Assembly (NCBI GenBank): GCA_963853835.1
Contig: OY970825.1
Span: forward strand, 45,604,908-45,668,907
Origin: Calendula officinalis
Taxonomy: Eukaryota > Streptophyta > Magnoliopsida > Asterales > Asteraceae
DNA length: 64,000 bases
Direction of reading: 5' to 3'
The translations under genes were made by a program, and so were the position numbers. Below the pieces are notes generated by a model, which did not search any database, was not told the origin of the DNA, and saw only the letters and a list, made by a program, of their open reading frames with translations. Below, in pieces: positions 10,875-23,088 of the stretch (its first letter is position 1; each line of letters begins with the position of its first letter).

Positions 10875-12234
10875 CTAGACATAAAAATAATGTAAAGTTA
10901 AGTGAGAACAATAAGGATTTTGCTAATATTTTTTAGGGCATAACAATAATATGCATTTAATAAAATAAATTTTTTTTAATCAGTGTAAAATAGTTTTAAT
11001 AAATTATTAATATCTTTTTATGTTAAACTAATTCTAACCTCACCAATATTTAGTATTTACTATATGCGCACCCTAGGGCACTTAAAAACCCTAAACAATA
11101 AATATCATTCCAAGATTCGTGATGACAAGTAAATTGTAATAATACTGAAAGAATCTTTATAAGACTCATTCTTTAATGAATCGACTATCAAACTCATAAT
11201 CTTGTATAATTGTTGAAAAGACTATTGCTCAATAAAGAGAAAGAAGTCTTTCTACATATCAAAAAATCTATGCGTAGAAGTAAATGACTAAAATGCCCCT
11301 CGATCTAAATGTAGAGAATTAGTGGTCGAGAAAGAAAGAGGATCCCTCGAAGGAAAGTTTTTCATGTTTTAGAATCAAAAATAAAAATTGATCTGGTATT
11401 TTCTGTTTTCTCTACTTAGAAATTAGAACACATGTGAAGGTATTATCATCTTCTCTTTGTACAAGATCTAGATTTCTTTAAGTAAAAGTTAAAAGAGTTT
11501 TAAAAAACGTACTATGCTAATCTATCTTGAAGGACGTCTCCGATTATGTCTGACTTTTGTGGTGTTTTTGAGGGGGGCCCCCTTCCACTTATAGGGAGGG
11601 GTGTAGTGGATATTATTATTAAAATGATGTTATGTAACATCTGATATAAATTTTAGTGTATCTGGTTGTACTCAATCACACCGGTCTTAATATTGAATTA
11701 GTATAACCTATTGAGATGCGCGGTGCGCCTCCTTATTCGGAGTTTAGGGGGGGATAACAAAAATGAAGTGATATAAGAAAAAAAATAGTAAATTACAAAT
11801 ATTGTAAGTTCACCCCAAATTTCATATATGCTCATTTACTTTAAAATTATATTAATAGTCTTTTTGTAATTTTTTTGCATAAACAGTTATTTAGACTAAA
11901 TATCAGTGTAATTTAGACTAATTACTATCGGTGTAACTTTTTAACAAAATTTTTAACAAATGTTAGTGCAAAAGATTTAAAAAGAAAAAATTACCAGTGT
12001 ACTTTCTTAAATTAAATTAACATAGATGGAATTTAGTATAAATCTTAAACAATATATTTATAATTTATTCTAAAAAAACCCACAACAAGGATATTTGAAG
12101 TAAAAATTAAATAAAGTTACAATCATTTCCATTGTCGAAACTCGAAAGGTATTATTCAAAAGTTTATTGAAAACGTGATTAAAACAAATAAAAATAATTA
12201 AAAAACAAAATTATTTTAATTATTAGAGGTGACA
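10875..12234. other. AT-rich spacer, no gene seen
   Basis: No coding region is recognised. A GC-richer patch at 11,570-11,610 (GGGGGGCCCCC palindrome followed by GGGAGGGGTG) and one at 11,718-11,735 (GATGCGCGGTGCGCC) may be edges of uncharacterised repeats. Confidence 0.5.
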
Positions 12235-12420
12235 ATTCAGTTCGGGTTGACGGGTTCGGGTTGGCGGGTCAGAAACGTTCGACCCGAAACCGACCTGTTT
12301 ATATAAACGGGTCAGATATCTCAACCCTAACTAGTTTACCTTCAACATGCACCTGACCCATATAACCCGTTTAATTACACGAGTTAAATAGGTTAGCAGG
12401 TCAAACGGTTTAAACATGTT
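12235..12420. mobile_element. hAT-like MITE fragment with CGGGT-rich ends
   Basis: It starts TAGAGGTGACAATTC and is rich in GGGTTCGGGT / ACCCGTT motifs. This style is shared with the element at 59,764-60,315, which has clear TIRs and an 8 bp target duplication. No matching right terminus is clear, so it is probably truncated. Confidence 0.45.
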
Positions 12421-12540
12421 AAAATGTTGTTATTATTACACAAATTCATAACAAAATACCAAAATACCAAATTAATAAGTAACCTTTCTTACTTTTTATC
12501 TAATTATTAATTACATATAAACTAGAAAATATAAACTACG

Positions 12541-12572
12541 AGACAACATGGCCCGTGTGATGCACGGGTTTT
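12541..12572. repeat. GC-rich palindrome CCCGTG...CACGGG, transposon terminus
   Basis: The hairpin CCCGTGTGATGCACGGG at 12,552-12,568, with its flank, is nearly the reverse complement of the one at 27,096-27,130 (both carry CATG...T-G-CTCGTAG beside the stem). They are two copies of one repeat family in opposite orientation. Confidence 0.5.
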
Positions 12573-12954
12573 GTTCATGATAATGAATTGTTATCTCGAA
12601 AGTAAAATGTACACATTATTTTTGTGTCACACGTGAAGTACAAAATTATGTTCACTAACATGTTTAGCTTTAACTGTGGGTACTTTATCAAATAAGCAAA
12701 GTGTGACGGAGAAAAAGATAAAGTAACAAAATCATCATCGTTTCTATTAGCGTAACACAAAAAGAGTTATTTATAATATAGAAGTTATACTACGAAAAAA
12801 TTTATGCTTTGTCTTGTAGAAAAACAACTATAGATGAACGACGATATATCTTCATTATAATCATTTATTAATCTTATTTATGACAAACTATCAGTTATAA
12901 TTATCTACCAATAGTTATTTTAAAACTCTATATATATTGATTTATTAGTTTATA

Positions 12955-13800
12955 TTATAAAATGGCTTTTATTACTTATATTAATTTACTAATAATTAAT
13001 GCAATGTTTTTCATATGACAATTTGAATTTATTAGTCATAATTATTTCTTCAATTTTTAAATATATTAATCAACTATATTTAAATGTACTTCTTTTATTA
13101 TAAAATGGTTTTATTACTTATATTAATTTACTAATAATTATTCAAGACTTTTCATATGACAATTTTAGTTTATTAATCAGAATTATTTCTTGTTTATTTT
13201 TATGACCAAAATTCAACTTTTATTTATATTAAATAAATGTAATTAAATGCTACATTAGTTTATACATTATTTCACGACTTTTGATATAAAAATTTGATGA
13301 AGTTATTAGTTTTTATTATATTTTTTTACTACAATAATCTTTTTCATTACTGTAATTTATTAATCATGTTTATAACAGACTATACATTAGTTTATTACTC
13401 ATAATCATTTTTAATAATTATTATGTTAATATATTAACCAACTATAATTAGATGTACTTTTTTTTATTATAAGATGGTTTTTATTACCTATATTAATTTA
13501 CTAATAATTATTTCAAGATTTTTCATATGACAATTTTAGTTTATTAATCATAATTATTTCTTATTCATTTTTATGCCAAAATTCAAGTTTTGTTTATATT
13601 AAATAAATGTAATTAAATGCTACATTAGTTTAGACATTATTTCACGACTTTTGATATGAAAATTTGATGAAGTTATTAGTTTTTATTATATTTTGTTTAC
13701 TACAATAATCTTTTTCATTACATTAATTTATCAATCATGTTTATGACAAACTATACGCTTGTTTATTACTCATAATCATTATTATAACTCATGATAAGTC
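12955..13800. repeat. AT-rich tandem repeat, period about 370 bp
   Basis: A block with AAAATGGTTTTATTACTTATATTAATTTACTAATAATTA recurs near 12,960, 13,105 and 13,467 (split to respect length: the key words are AAAATGG, CTTATATTAATTTACTAATA and TTCATATGACAATTT). The block ATGTAATTAAATGCTACATTAG recurs at about 13,237 and 13,608. Two nearly full units (13,080-13,440 and 13,440-13,800) and one partial unit are visible. Confidence 0.7.
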
Positions 13801-13807
13801 AATTTAT

Positions 13808-13811
<4 letters not shown>

Positions 13812-13863
<52 letters not shown>
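13812..13863. repeat. (TA)n microsatellite
   Basis: About 50 bp of uninterrupted TA dinucleotides at the right end of the AT-rich tandem repeat. Confidence 0.95.
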
Positions 13864-13866
<3 letters not shown>

Positions 13867-14039
13867 TTTACTAATAATATTATTTCAAGACTTCTGATAT
13901 GAAAATTTGATGGAATTATTAGGTTTTACTATACCTTGCATTTAATATTAATAATATTAATAATGTAATAAATTCATTTATAAGATTAATTAAATTAAAT
14001 TATTATATCATTTACCTATAAGAAAACAAAGGGGTTTTG

Positions 14040-14270
14040 TAGCCACGTGGATGCACCTTCCCTTTCCTCCAATTGAAATTTCCCATCTGCCCCGTGCCCA
14101 TCTTCCACCGCTTCCATATGCTATCTGAAAAATACAACATCGATCTAACAAATTCAAGCCCTTCATCATTCATGTTTCTCTGTTCTCAAGTTCATGTTAA
14201 TCTTCATCACCATCTTTCTCTTTATTTGTTGTTGTTCTTCTTCTTCAAATTAGGGCTTCTTCTGTTTATG
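14040..14270 (+). pseudogene. myosin XI-like first exon (leader and ATG)
   Basis: CT-rich, leader-like DNA ends TTTATG followed directly by a good donor (GTGAGT at 14,271). Plant class XI myosin genes typically have a first coding exon containing little more than the initiator Met. The next recognisable myosin exon, at 17,041, begins with the Gly-Thr-Pro that follows that Met. The two pieces therefore fit as exons 1 and 2 separated by 2.8 kb. On its own this exon would not be identifiable. Confidence 0.45.
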
Positions 14271-15384
14271 GTGAGTGCATGAAAACCCACTATTATTCTT
14301 TCAATTGCACTTCTATGTTTAGGTTTAATTTTAGTATAAATCTTAGTTTCGATTTTTGATATATATGATTTTTAAGAGTTTTCAATGAAGCTTGTCAATT
14401 AACTAAGGTAAAATTCAATTGCAAGACCCTAATTTTTACACCTTCTCCACTAAACTTCACCCTGTCGGTTTGAGTGAGTGACTGTGGCTGAAGGTATGAT
14501 TCAGTTTTTCCTTGCCCCATTTGATTTCCTCAAGCTATTACTTGCTTAGTTTGAAATTTATGGTTCGAAATGGGGAAAATTTGACTGTAAGTTAGGGAAT
14601 GCTGGTTTGTAACTTATGATGACGATATTGCTATTATAGGATATGTATTAGGCCACTAATCATTGTGCTTTGAAATATTAACCTCAATGATTAGATTAAC
14701 ATTGTGATTTGAAATATTAACCTCCATGATTAGATTAACAGGCTTTAGATACTTAAGGTGAATGTATGAGATCAAGATGTTTATTTAGGGGAAACCATAA
14801 TCATATCTGTAGCCAAAATGACATATCTAAAAAGGAAATTGCTTATCAATTGTTTATATCAAAGTTGAGCAAAATTTATGCTGAAAATAAGGTTTTGGCA
14901 TCAGTCAACATCACATCCATACTAACTTACTCATGCTTCCACTTTTTTAGTTAACTTAAAGTGAAAAGTAGGCGAGAAATGAACACGGATAGCTTTCAAA
15001 GCAATTGTGCAGCTTAAAAGTTACCTAAATCAAGCATTATGTGCAGCTTTGCGACTGTGTAAGTGTTTCTAAAAAATAAATAAACTATATGCTCGATTTT
15101 AGTGATCTATAATAGTATAGAGAGGATATCATCTCTCTTTCAGTATTAGTTTAGTATCGTTAAGTCTGAACTATTTAATTAGGCATTTTAAACAGATTCA
15201 ACTTATATGCATGCAATGCATGACATCTTACTTTCTATTAGGTAGTATGCTAGGTAACATAAATGATTCTATAAAACTGAAATTATAATATAGTTAGGTA
15301 GTATGCTAGGCAACACATATTAATTATGATTATAATTCTTGGACACTACTTCTTACATAAATGATTCTATAAAACTAAAATTTC

Positions 15385-16110
15385 TTGAAGATCTGCAAAA
15401 CCGAGGGTATGTGTTGCATATATTTGTTTGAAGTTGTAGATCGAAGGGCAGGACTTGTAGTTGGAGATGAGGAACTAAATTCAAAGTCACCAGGTTATTA
15501 TTATATAACTATATTTTTTGTTGAGAAACAAAATATTATATATATATTATATGAAGTATTTAATAGCCTCTAAATCTGTTAATATTGTGGTGATCTATTT
15601 GACTTATTTCATGATTTTCCAGTTCTGCACCTTTAAGCTTCCAAAGGACAAGGATCTCAATCAAGGAGTAAAAAATCAAAAGTAAAGGTATTCTAGAAGT
15701 TTCTTATGAAATTTATATAAAGTCATACAAGTATAAACTGTATAATTATTCGAGTGATCTGAAATTGTAGTATTATTTGCAGCCCAAAAGGGTAAATCTT
15801 CATATGAAACATCTGCAATGGACTTGAAGAAAATTAGCTCCCTTTCATCGTTAATTACCAGTAGTTTCATCTGATAATGATTTATCTGTTGCTTCAACTG
15901 ATAATGGTGGTGTTAATTCTTCTACAAAACCTAAAATCAATGAACAACACAAAGTTAATAATGATGTATCCAAATTCGCCATATCATTAATATCCAATTT
16001 TCCATACATCGCCAAACTTTAGTTTTGGGTTCATGTCACCAAGGATCACGACCCACCTTACATCTTTTGAAAATTATGGTTCTCAAGGACGTGATGTTTC
16101 TCATATCCCA
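15385..16110 (+). other. unidentified exon-like stretches
   Basis: Parts of this interval have higher complexity than the surrounding AT-rich DNA (15,385-15,490; 15,625-15,690; 15,781-16,110) and read as short open segments such as DRRAGLVVGDEELNSKSPG and FAISLISNFPYIAKL. Frames change and stops intervene. I do not recognise a family. They lie between the two myosin-like exons and may be intron sequence or captured gene fragments. Confidence 0.25.
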
Positions 16111-17040
16111 AGTTTTGTGGTAAGTTTTTGAATTAAAAAAGATTATGAATTTTTGTAGGTTTTTTTCCCCCCAGAAATAACGACATACCATTCAAATTTA
16201 TGTCAAACTGGTCATTGAAAGACACATGTGTCCTGTACTCCTGTTTGGGTTGGCGTTGGTCATTCCACAACTTGATGTACTGATAAAGCGATGACGTGGT
16301 AGTAACCTGTTGAGGTGGCAAGTGAAATGTCATTTTTTATGTCCTGCTCTTTTAGTTCTTTTGTTTACAATTATGTCATCGTTCTGTCACGTTGCCAAAT
16401 GACCCAAACGGGAACTAAATCATATTTTGATGATGACAATATATTTTTAATTCATTTACGGACTCAACAACCAACCAATTGACCCAGTAAGCTAATATGT
16501 TCAATTTACTGAATTGGTGCTGACGTTGATGGTTGAGTGTCACCTTTTGGGGTTCCAAACAAGCATAATGGAAATATTCCCATTATATCTCCACAGTCTT
16601 CTTATTTGTGTATTTTAGGCTTTTTTTTAACAAGAAGTGGCCAAATGGACGGGGCATGCAAGTTGGGTTTGACACAAAACCCTCATCCGGTTTCTTAGTT
16701 TTCGGTAATTTTGTTATAAATAACTTGTGGTTAAAATGTGATTACATAAAATGAATATTATTACAAGCAGCATGGTGCCCATGCTAAATAACGGATGGTT
16801 ACATATTTTTTACATTATGTAAGCGTTATATTATAATTTTGGACTTAACATCTGGATTTTTATGCTGGAAAATGATGTGAAGTCCAATCTTCATTAAATA
16901 GGTTATGACCACATGGTCCATCAAATTGTAGCTGTGTTGGTAAGTTTCTCATCTTTATTTTAACATTTAAACTATATATTTTTATAAGATAAAGACAATG
17001 AAATGATTTTATTTTTTTATTTCTTGTTTGATGATTTCAG

Positions 17041-17160
17041 GGAACTCCGTAAACATAATTGGTGGATCGCATGTTTGGGTAGAAGATCCTAAAGTTGATT
17101 GATTGGTGGGGAGTTAATATCAAAAATGTTGCTACAATTCTTACTATAATTGAGAAAACT
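17041..17160 (+). pseudogene. myosin XI-like second exon (N-terminal SH3-like region), broken
   Basis: The exon follows a clear acceptor (GATGATTTCAG) and ends at ACT|GTAAGT. In successive frames it reads NIIGGSHVWVEDPKVD and then a degraded segment ending EKT. Class XI myosins begin with a Met-Gly-Thr-Pro-Val-Asn-Ile segment, then G-S-H-V-W-V-E-D-P, and this exon ends at a conserved N-G-K-T position. A one-base loss after GGAACTCC and further stops (TGA at 17,099-17,101, TAA at 17,114-17,116) disable it. No motor domain exons were seen downstream, so this is only the 5' end of the gene. Confidence 0.6.
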
Positions 17161-17879
17161 GTAAGTTCTTTTAACAAAATTAAATCTAGATTGGATTATG
17201 TATATCGTATAGTAACGGTTTGGTTGACCTGTCGAAATTGCCACATCTACATGAATGTGTGTTCAAATATTTTGACCTGTTTGACTCTATATGATTAATA
17301 AACAGACTTACATTGATCTATTTATTTTATTATTTATAAATGGCTCAAATTGGGTTGAGTTTTATCGTAAGCTGCCTAAATAAATTATTAGCTTAAAGGG
17401 AACGGGTCAAATGAAATATCGTTTTTAAATGATATAGAACCTCAAATATCATTTTATATAGACATTTATTATAGTATTATAGTGAATAGTTCTGCAATGA
17501 TAATTAATGAAATAGTTGTTAATAAAAAAAGCTAAAAAAATGTTTTTGAACCAGCCCGTCTTGACGTGTACTACTAATGGACAGTTTTGACGTGTGCACA
17601 AAATTACCCATGTTTGACCTTACTAAAAGTCAGCTGTCTCAACTCGTACCCAATTTGTTACCAACCTGTTCAAATTATATATAGTCCCAAGAATCATCAC
17701 ATGTATGAGACTTTTTTTCAGAGAACAAAGATGTTAATGAGATATATTTGCTTTCATGGAAGGAAGAACTGTTGACTTCAACAAGAAGATCTAGAAGTAG
17801 GTTAGTTATATGATATATTCACCCTGTACTTTGAACTTATTTTAATTATCATTTTGTTGCTATGCTTGAGTTTTGCTAT

Positions 17880-18500
17880 AGACGTGGGTCGTGCTTAACA
17901 CGGCCAAGAACCTTCTAGTCTCCCACCTATATATGGAGCAAGGACATGAATTTGTTTTGCTGACGTGTCTTACCCAGCCAATCACAGCACTCCTTAATGA
18001 GTCACACGCTGACTCAAAGGGTAACAACGTAATTTTGACATGTGCCAGTTACATCTCACGCATTTTCATTCTAGGGTTTTTTTTCCTGGAACACTCACAC
18101 ATTCTCTCCCCCACCGATCTCATCCTCAGCCTCCATACGCATCCGGCACTTCCAAACATACTGCTTCATCACCGTATCTTCTCACACCATCGACCAATGA
18201 TCTCACCGTGAAGAATCAAGGCGGCGGCTACAACCACCGATGATCGCGGTGCAAGGCGGCGACTTCAATTTTAACCGATCGCTTCTCGCAACAGGTACCT
18301 TGCCTTCAATCCCTCGCAATTGAGTGAAATGCTTATGTTAATTAAAGCGCCGTTGCTCATTGATTCTTAGGTTAATTCTTAGGTTGATTCTTAGGTTAAT
18401 TTCTCGCAGTTTCATTGATTCAATGAAATACAGTCGCCTCCTTCCCCGTCGGATTAAGTAACAGTCAATGTAAGTCTTGATTTTGCATAATATCTTAGCA
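17880..18500 (+). other. promoter/leader-like sequence of unknown origin
   Basis: GC-richer DNA with CT-rich and Pro/Ser-coding low-complexity segments (18,090-18,240) ends at CAACAG|GTACCT near 18,295. This resembles a 5' untranslated exon with a donor. No product is recognised. It could be the start of the decayed MATE gene seen 2 kb downstream or a separate captured fragment. Confidence 0.25.
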
Positions 18501-19410
18501 TTTTGCATAATATCTTAGCATTTTGCCCATAGTTTCCATCGTTTGACCTATTACCGTAACTGAATCAAGATTACAAATGTTATGGTTTCCTTTATTTATA
18601 GAATCAAGGTTACAAATTTTGTGATTTACTTTAATAATGGTAGATTTATGTCTATTTGTTGTATACGAACGTTGAATTTTGTGCATAAATTTGATGTGTA
18701 TATTGATGATTCTCGAGCAATTTCATGTTTTTGTTCCAATTTTTGAGTTTTTTTTTTGTTTGGTTCAAGTTTTGATATCTAGACTGGTTGATTATGTGAA
18801 TAATTAGGGGAAATTTTGATGTTAGAACTCAAATGATGCGTGATTTACTGTATATGAACAAAGAAATTATGACAAAATTGCAAAATCATGCGATACTTGT
18901 CGGTTTTTCCCAGATTTTTAGGTTTTATTTTGTTTGAGTCAAACATCATTTCTCACGTGGCTAATTATAAGAATAACTGGGGTGCTTTTTATATTACATG
19001 TAAATTGTAAGTTGGTTTTATGTTTACAAAATGTTATTAATTAGGGTGCTTTTTATGGTTGATTTTATGAATAATCAACCAGTGCTTTTAATTTTTATGG
19101 TGGATTAAATGAATAATTATATGCAATTTAGGTAACCATCATTGGCTGCATTTTGGGTCAAAGCTTTAGTGACGGTTAGAGATGGCTGCAATAATTTAGA
19201 TAACTATCATTAGAGATGACTGCAATTTAGCTAACTGTCAATAGCTGCAATGTCAATGGCTGCAATTTAGGTAATTGTCAATTGTTGTTCATCCGTTTGT
19301 AAAGATTTTCCTATTAATGCGCAATATAGGTAACCTTCATTAACCTATAGGTCAATTCATTAGATAATTCTAAAAATAATTATGTAATAAATTGTAGTCG
19401 TTTTATAAAG

Positions 19411-19454
19411 ACTAGCAGGGTACCCGCGCAATGCGGCGGCGGCGGCGGGTACCC
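19411..19454 (-). mobile_element. Helitron-like 3' terminus (reverse orientation)
   Basis: A|CTAG at 19,411-19,415 is followed by a GC-rich hairpin (GGGTACCCGC at 19,418-19,427 pairing with GCGGGTACCC at 19,445-19,454, plus an inner CCGC...GCGG). Reversed, this is hairpin, then CTAG, then T, the form of a Helitron 3' end. Confidence 0.45.
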
Positions 19455-19653
19455 AGAAACCATATTTCGTGGCGAGCAAGTGTTGTTCGTTTACACGGTA
19501 ATAATTGTTGCTAGAAATAAATAATTAAACGGAAATGTGAATTTTGGTAAGAGTTGATGATTTACAGCGTCGTATATTTAATGTTATTGGGTAAAATGGT
19601 TTCCGAGTAACAAACTTTTGTTATTAAGTGTGGGTGGTGTTACCAAAGTGTAA

Positions 19654-19735
19654 TGTATAGCAAGTGGTTAACACATAGTGATAAGTTAGGAGAGGTCTTG
19701 GGTTCGAATCTTAATAGCCGCGATTTATTTTTTTT
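19654..19735 (+). mobile_element. tRNA-derived SINE-like sequence
   Basis: It has a polymerase III A-box-like TATAGCAAGTGG (19,656-19,667) and a B-box GGTTCGAATC (19,701-19,710) at tRNA-like spacing, then a T-rich tail. No convincing target duplication was found. Confidence 0.45.
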
Positions 19736-20167
19736 AAGGTAGAGAACTAACTAACAAAAGTGGAAAGGTCCTTAAAATCAAGTTTAAGGAGCTCCTTAAA
19801 CTTGCCTAATGGGGTAGGCCTAAATGCTTTATATAGTAGTAAGATAAGGATTTGAATACTGTTGTGAATGTATATATTGTATTGTAGTAGGAAGATGAAG
19901 ATGAGGATTTGGTGATACTTGCCAAAAATAGTAATCTTGCTGCTGTCGAACATGGAAAACCAGCTGGTTGGGAGGTGTTTTCGCACTGTCTTTCTTGATT
20001 TATCTATTTATTGCTATATCAAGTTTATAGAGATACTAATATTCAAGCTTGCTTCTCCCGTACTATATAATGATGATATCAAAGGTTCGTTTGTATGCTG
20101 CAAATAAGAAAAAAGAACAGAAAAAAAAAAGAAAGACTTACATATTTTCTTTATGCTGTTTTAGATG

Positions 20168-21430
20168 ACATTTTATTCTCTACTTGTGTACTTTGCTACA
20201 TACAAATTATTGCTGCTCATCAGGTTGATTCTACTTTCTTGCTAATAGATGTGGCAAAAACGGGCGGGTCAAGTTACGGGTTCGGGTCGATTAATCTACT
20301 TTTTTCTAATAAAAAACGCTTTAGAAGATTGTAAGCAACATTTTGGGTGACTTTCATCATGTTTCCCTTGTAGCTTTTCATTTGACCCGATAGAGATCAA
20401 TGATTACCCGATTTGAAAGATTGATAAGTAAATGGGCGGAATTATGTTTTAATCTAACAAGTTAGCATTAGTGTAGATTCTTTTGCAAGTATATAGTATG
20501 TTTGTTGTAGGGGGTGTGAACCTTTATCTCAAACTGCACAATCATTTATGCCAGAACTTATTTATGGTCATAAACGAAGTTTAATTAAGGTTAGTGATCT
20601 TATTAACTTTATGTTTATTTTCATTTTGGATATGGTCGAATTTCACAAATGTTGTGTGGTGATTAGGCAAGATTGCTATTAAAAATCGCTCTTAACAATT
20701 GGTGTATCAATGGGGTTAATATTAAGTGTTGCTGGTACACTTGTTCCCTGGTTATTATCTAAAGTATTTTTGCCTGATCCTTAGGTCATAAACGAGGTCA
20801 GATTTTATTTATATATTTATTATATAATATTTTGTGTGAATTCATAATTTCATATGTCTCATTATCTGGAAAGCTTCGTTTTCTCCTTTTTCCAAATTTA
20901 CCTATTTGTCAATTAGTAGTTGTTACAACTTAGAAAATATTAATGAGATTGATTTTGAATCGCCATCTTTTGAATTTCATCTTATTAAGGGTTATTTTAG
21001 GTATTTCATCATTTGTCAAAGACATTTATTTATATGAGAATGAAGATTTTGATTATTGAATTTTGTTGGTTATTTTTGTCGAATGTAGATGCACAAAGTT
21101 CTAATTCCATATTTCATTTCTTTGTCTATGACAACAAGTACTCATAACCCTGAAGGAACATTGTTGGTATGCTTTTAATATGAGTGGTTGCTCCACAAAT
21201 TTGCTTATCATTTATTAATAAAATATATGTTTACATAATGAATGATCATGATTTTTACAGTTGGTGATCTTCTCGTCATGTAATTTATGGTTTTTTATTT
21301 TATTTTTTGCATACTAAATATAATATACCTTGTCTCATGCTAGCAATTTAGAATATAATTTGCCTGGCTGTTGGTGGACTTTAGCAAGCGTTTTTATGTT
21401 GTATTTGGTGGTCAACATTGACTTGTAAAG
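20168..21430 (+). pseudogene. EDS5-like MATE transporter, internal exons, decayed
   Basis: Successive exons match the C-terminal half of plastid MATE efflux proteins of the EDS5/EDS5H type. About 20,168-20,223 reads FYSLLVYFAT and, after a small frameshift, IIAAHQ. 20,511-20,589 reads EPLSQTAQSFMPELIYGH. 20,667-20,796 carries ARLLLKIAL and, after a one-base insertion, GTLVPWLL, with an in-frame TAG at 20,781-20,783. 21,089-21,166 reads MHKVLIPYFISLSMTTSTHN, then PEGTLL. A weaker piece (CLAVGGL) is near 21,370. Splice sites are well kept (AAG|GTTAGT, GAG|GTCAGA, TTG|GTATGC). MATE proteins export small molecules by H+ or Na+ antiport. With frameshifts, a stop, and missing N-terminal exons this copy is dead. 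Confidence 0.75.
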
Positions 21431-21582
21431 TCTTTTGGTATACAAGTTTATCAAGGTTTAATACATGTTCTGTTTTTCAGGTTTCAACCTCAAGTAAAAC
21501 CCTCATACACATTATATGCATTTAAAGATAGACATCGGGGAATGTCCTTTATTTTTGCGTCGTTGTATATTTAATTTCTAGA

Positions 21583-21618
21583 AGCTAGCCCGCCCATCGG
21601 GCGGGTTATGAGACTAGT
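21583..21618 (+). mobile_element. Helitron 3' terminus (hairpin and CTAG|T)
   Basis: A perfect 7 bp stem, CCCGCCC-ATC-GGGCGGG (21,589-21,605), is followed 8 bases later by CTAG (21,614-21,617) and then T. This is the textbook Helitron 3' end. It lies about 190 bp beyond the last MATE-like exon, so the MATE fragment may be Helitron cargo. A 5' TC end was not located. Confidence 0.55.
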
Positions 21619-21870
21619 TTATTATATAGTTTCTAGTTTCTAGCAAATGTAAAGACACATATTAAAGGTAAATTAAATTGTTATATTTAATATATAGGTT
21701 TTAGTTTCTAGCAAATGTAAAGACACATATTAAAAGTAATAATTAATTTGTAATTTTTCATATAAGTAAAAAAATGAATTATTTAGTATAAATAGATAAG
21801 TAAGGTTGTTAATCTCATTCATCTATTCTCCTACTATGAATTTCATTTTGGTGAATTCATGAATCAAATA

Positions 21871-22665
21871 TTGTTGGATCCATGTGCACAGATAAGCACA
21901 CGTGTCATCGTGTCCAATGTTATAAGACATTAAAGGGTCACACCACTACACACCCAATAATGGACAACCGAATGAAGTAAGTTGTGTGGAATAATTAACT
22001 AGTTAAGTTAATTATAAAGTAGAGAATAAATAATAATAGTTAATTATTATTTAAAGAGGATAGTTAAATATTAAGTTAAATATTTAACAGACAGTTAATT
22101 AATAATCTATTAATTAACTAGTAAAAGTCTAAGGGTTTAAAGTGTTAATAGGAAGTTTAATTATGAGGTTAATCATAATTAAACTCCAAGGACTTAACTG
22201 TAACTTAAGTCCTTATAAATAAGGACTAAAGGTTGACTTAGAGGTTGATTCACTTGCTTAGAAAAACCTTAAACACACTCTCTCTCTCCCTCTCCTTGCC
22301 GTCGACCGAACCAAACCCCCAAAGGGTTTCGGATTTGTGTTCGTCGAAACACACACACACACCTAAGTCTTTGTGTGTTGCTTTGTTGGTACAACGCGGT
22401 CTTGCAGCGTGTTCAGGTGGTCCAGTAGAGGTGGGTCATTCTTTAGCAATCTAAAGGTAGTGTTCTTATTCATCTCCTTCTTGTGATCTCATTGTATAGT
22501 AGAGATCCGGTATGTGGGGTTCAAGTTCCGCCATGTGAATCCTACAAGGTATTCCTTCAAATATGTCTTGATGTTTTTAAGTGATTTTTGTGTAATGATA
22601 CATCGTTTAATTTAGGTTTGTTTATTTTGTAGGATCGACTATCTCCAGCGGTGTTACTCTAATGA
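21871..22665 (+). repeat. LTR-like sequence, plus orientation, probably solo
   Basis: It starts TGTTGGATCC and has the look of a copia LTR: AT-rich U3, a TATA-like TATAAATAAGG near 22,215, CT-rich leader and CACACA tract, and a GT-rich end. Its last 30 bp (CTATCTCCAGCGGTGTTACT, 22,638-22,657, and beyond) recur inverted at 23,056-23,086. No primer-binding site or internal region follows, so it is a solo LTR or fragment. Confidence 0.45.
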
Positions 22666-23088
22666 TTATATTAATTTCTTATTTTTATGAAAAAACTTAA
22701 TTGTTTAATATATTAATTTATTTATATTTACAAATATGTAAGTGAGCACTTATATGAAAACGAATGATCTTGTTTATTATGAACTTTGCTACATATTGAT
22801 TATTAAAGTAATGTAGAATGTGACTTGTCTTCACCTCCGATCATAATTTATTCCGTTTGTTTCCCCGTTTGCATTGTCATCATGCCTTTTGTTGCCCAAC
22901 GATCGTATCGTCAACCCACGTGTTTAGCTTTTGGTGTGTGTCATATATACTATCTAGACTTTGACACTTGAGTATAAGATATAATCAAAGAATTAGACGA
23001 CATAATCAAAGAATTATGAGGAACTGAATGATACTGATTTGAGTATAGAATATTGTGTAATCATCAGAGTAACACCGCTGGAGATAGT

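Noticed and set aside
11575..11600. GGGGGGCCCCC palindrome as a possible terminator or regulatory site
   Set aside because: Isolated, with no gene adjacent; plants do not use such intrinsic terminators.
14766..14954. 62-codon open frame near 14.8 kb
   Set aside because: No family resemblance, AT-rich composition, no splice context; expected by chance at this length.
22245..22454. 69-codon frame in a CT-rich stretch
   Set aside because: Lies in the leader part of the LTR-like block (TCTCTCTC and CACACA tracts); composition-driven.
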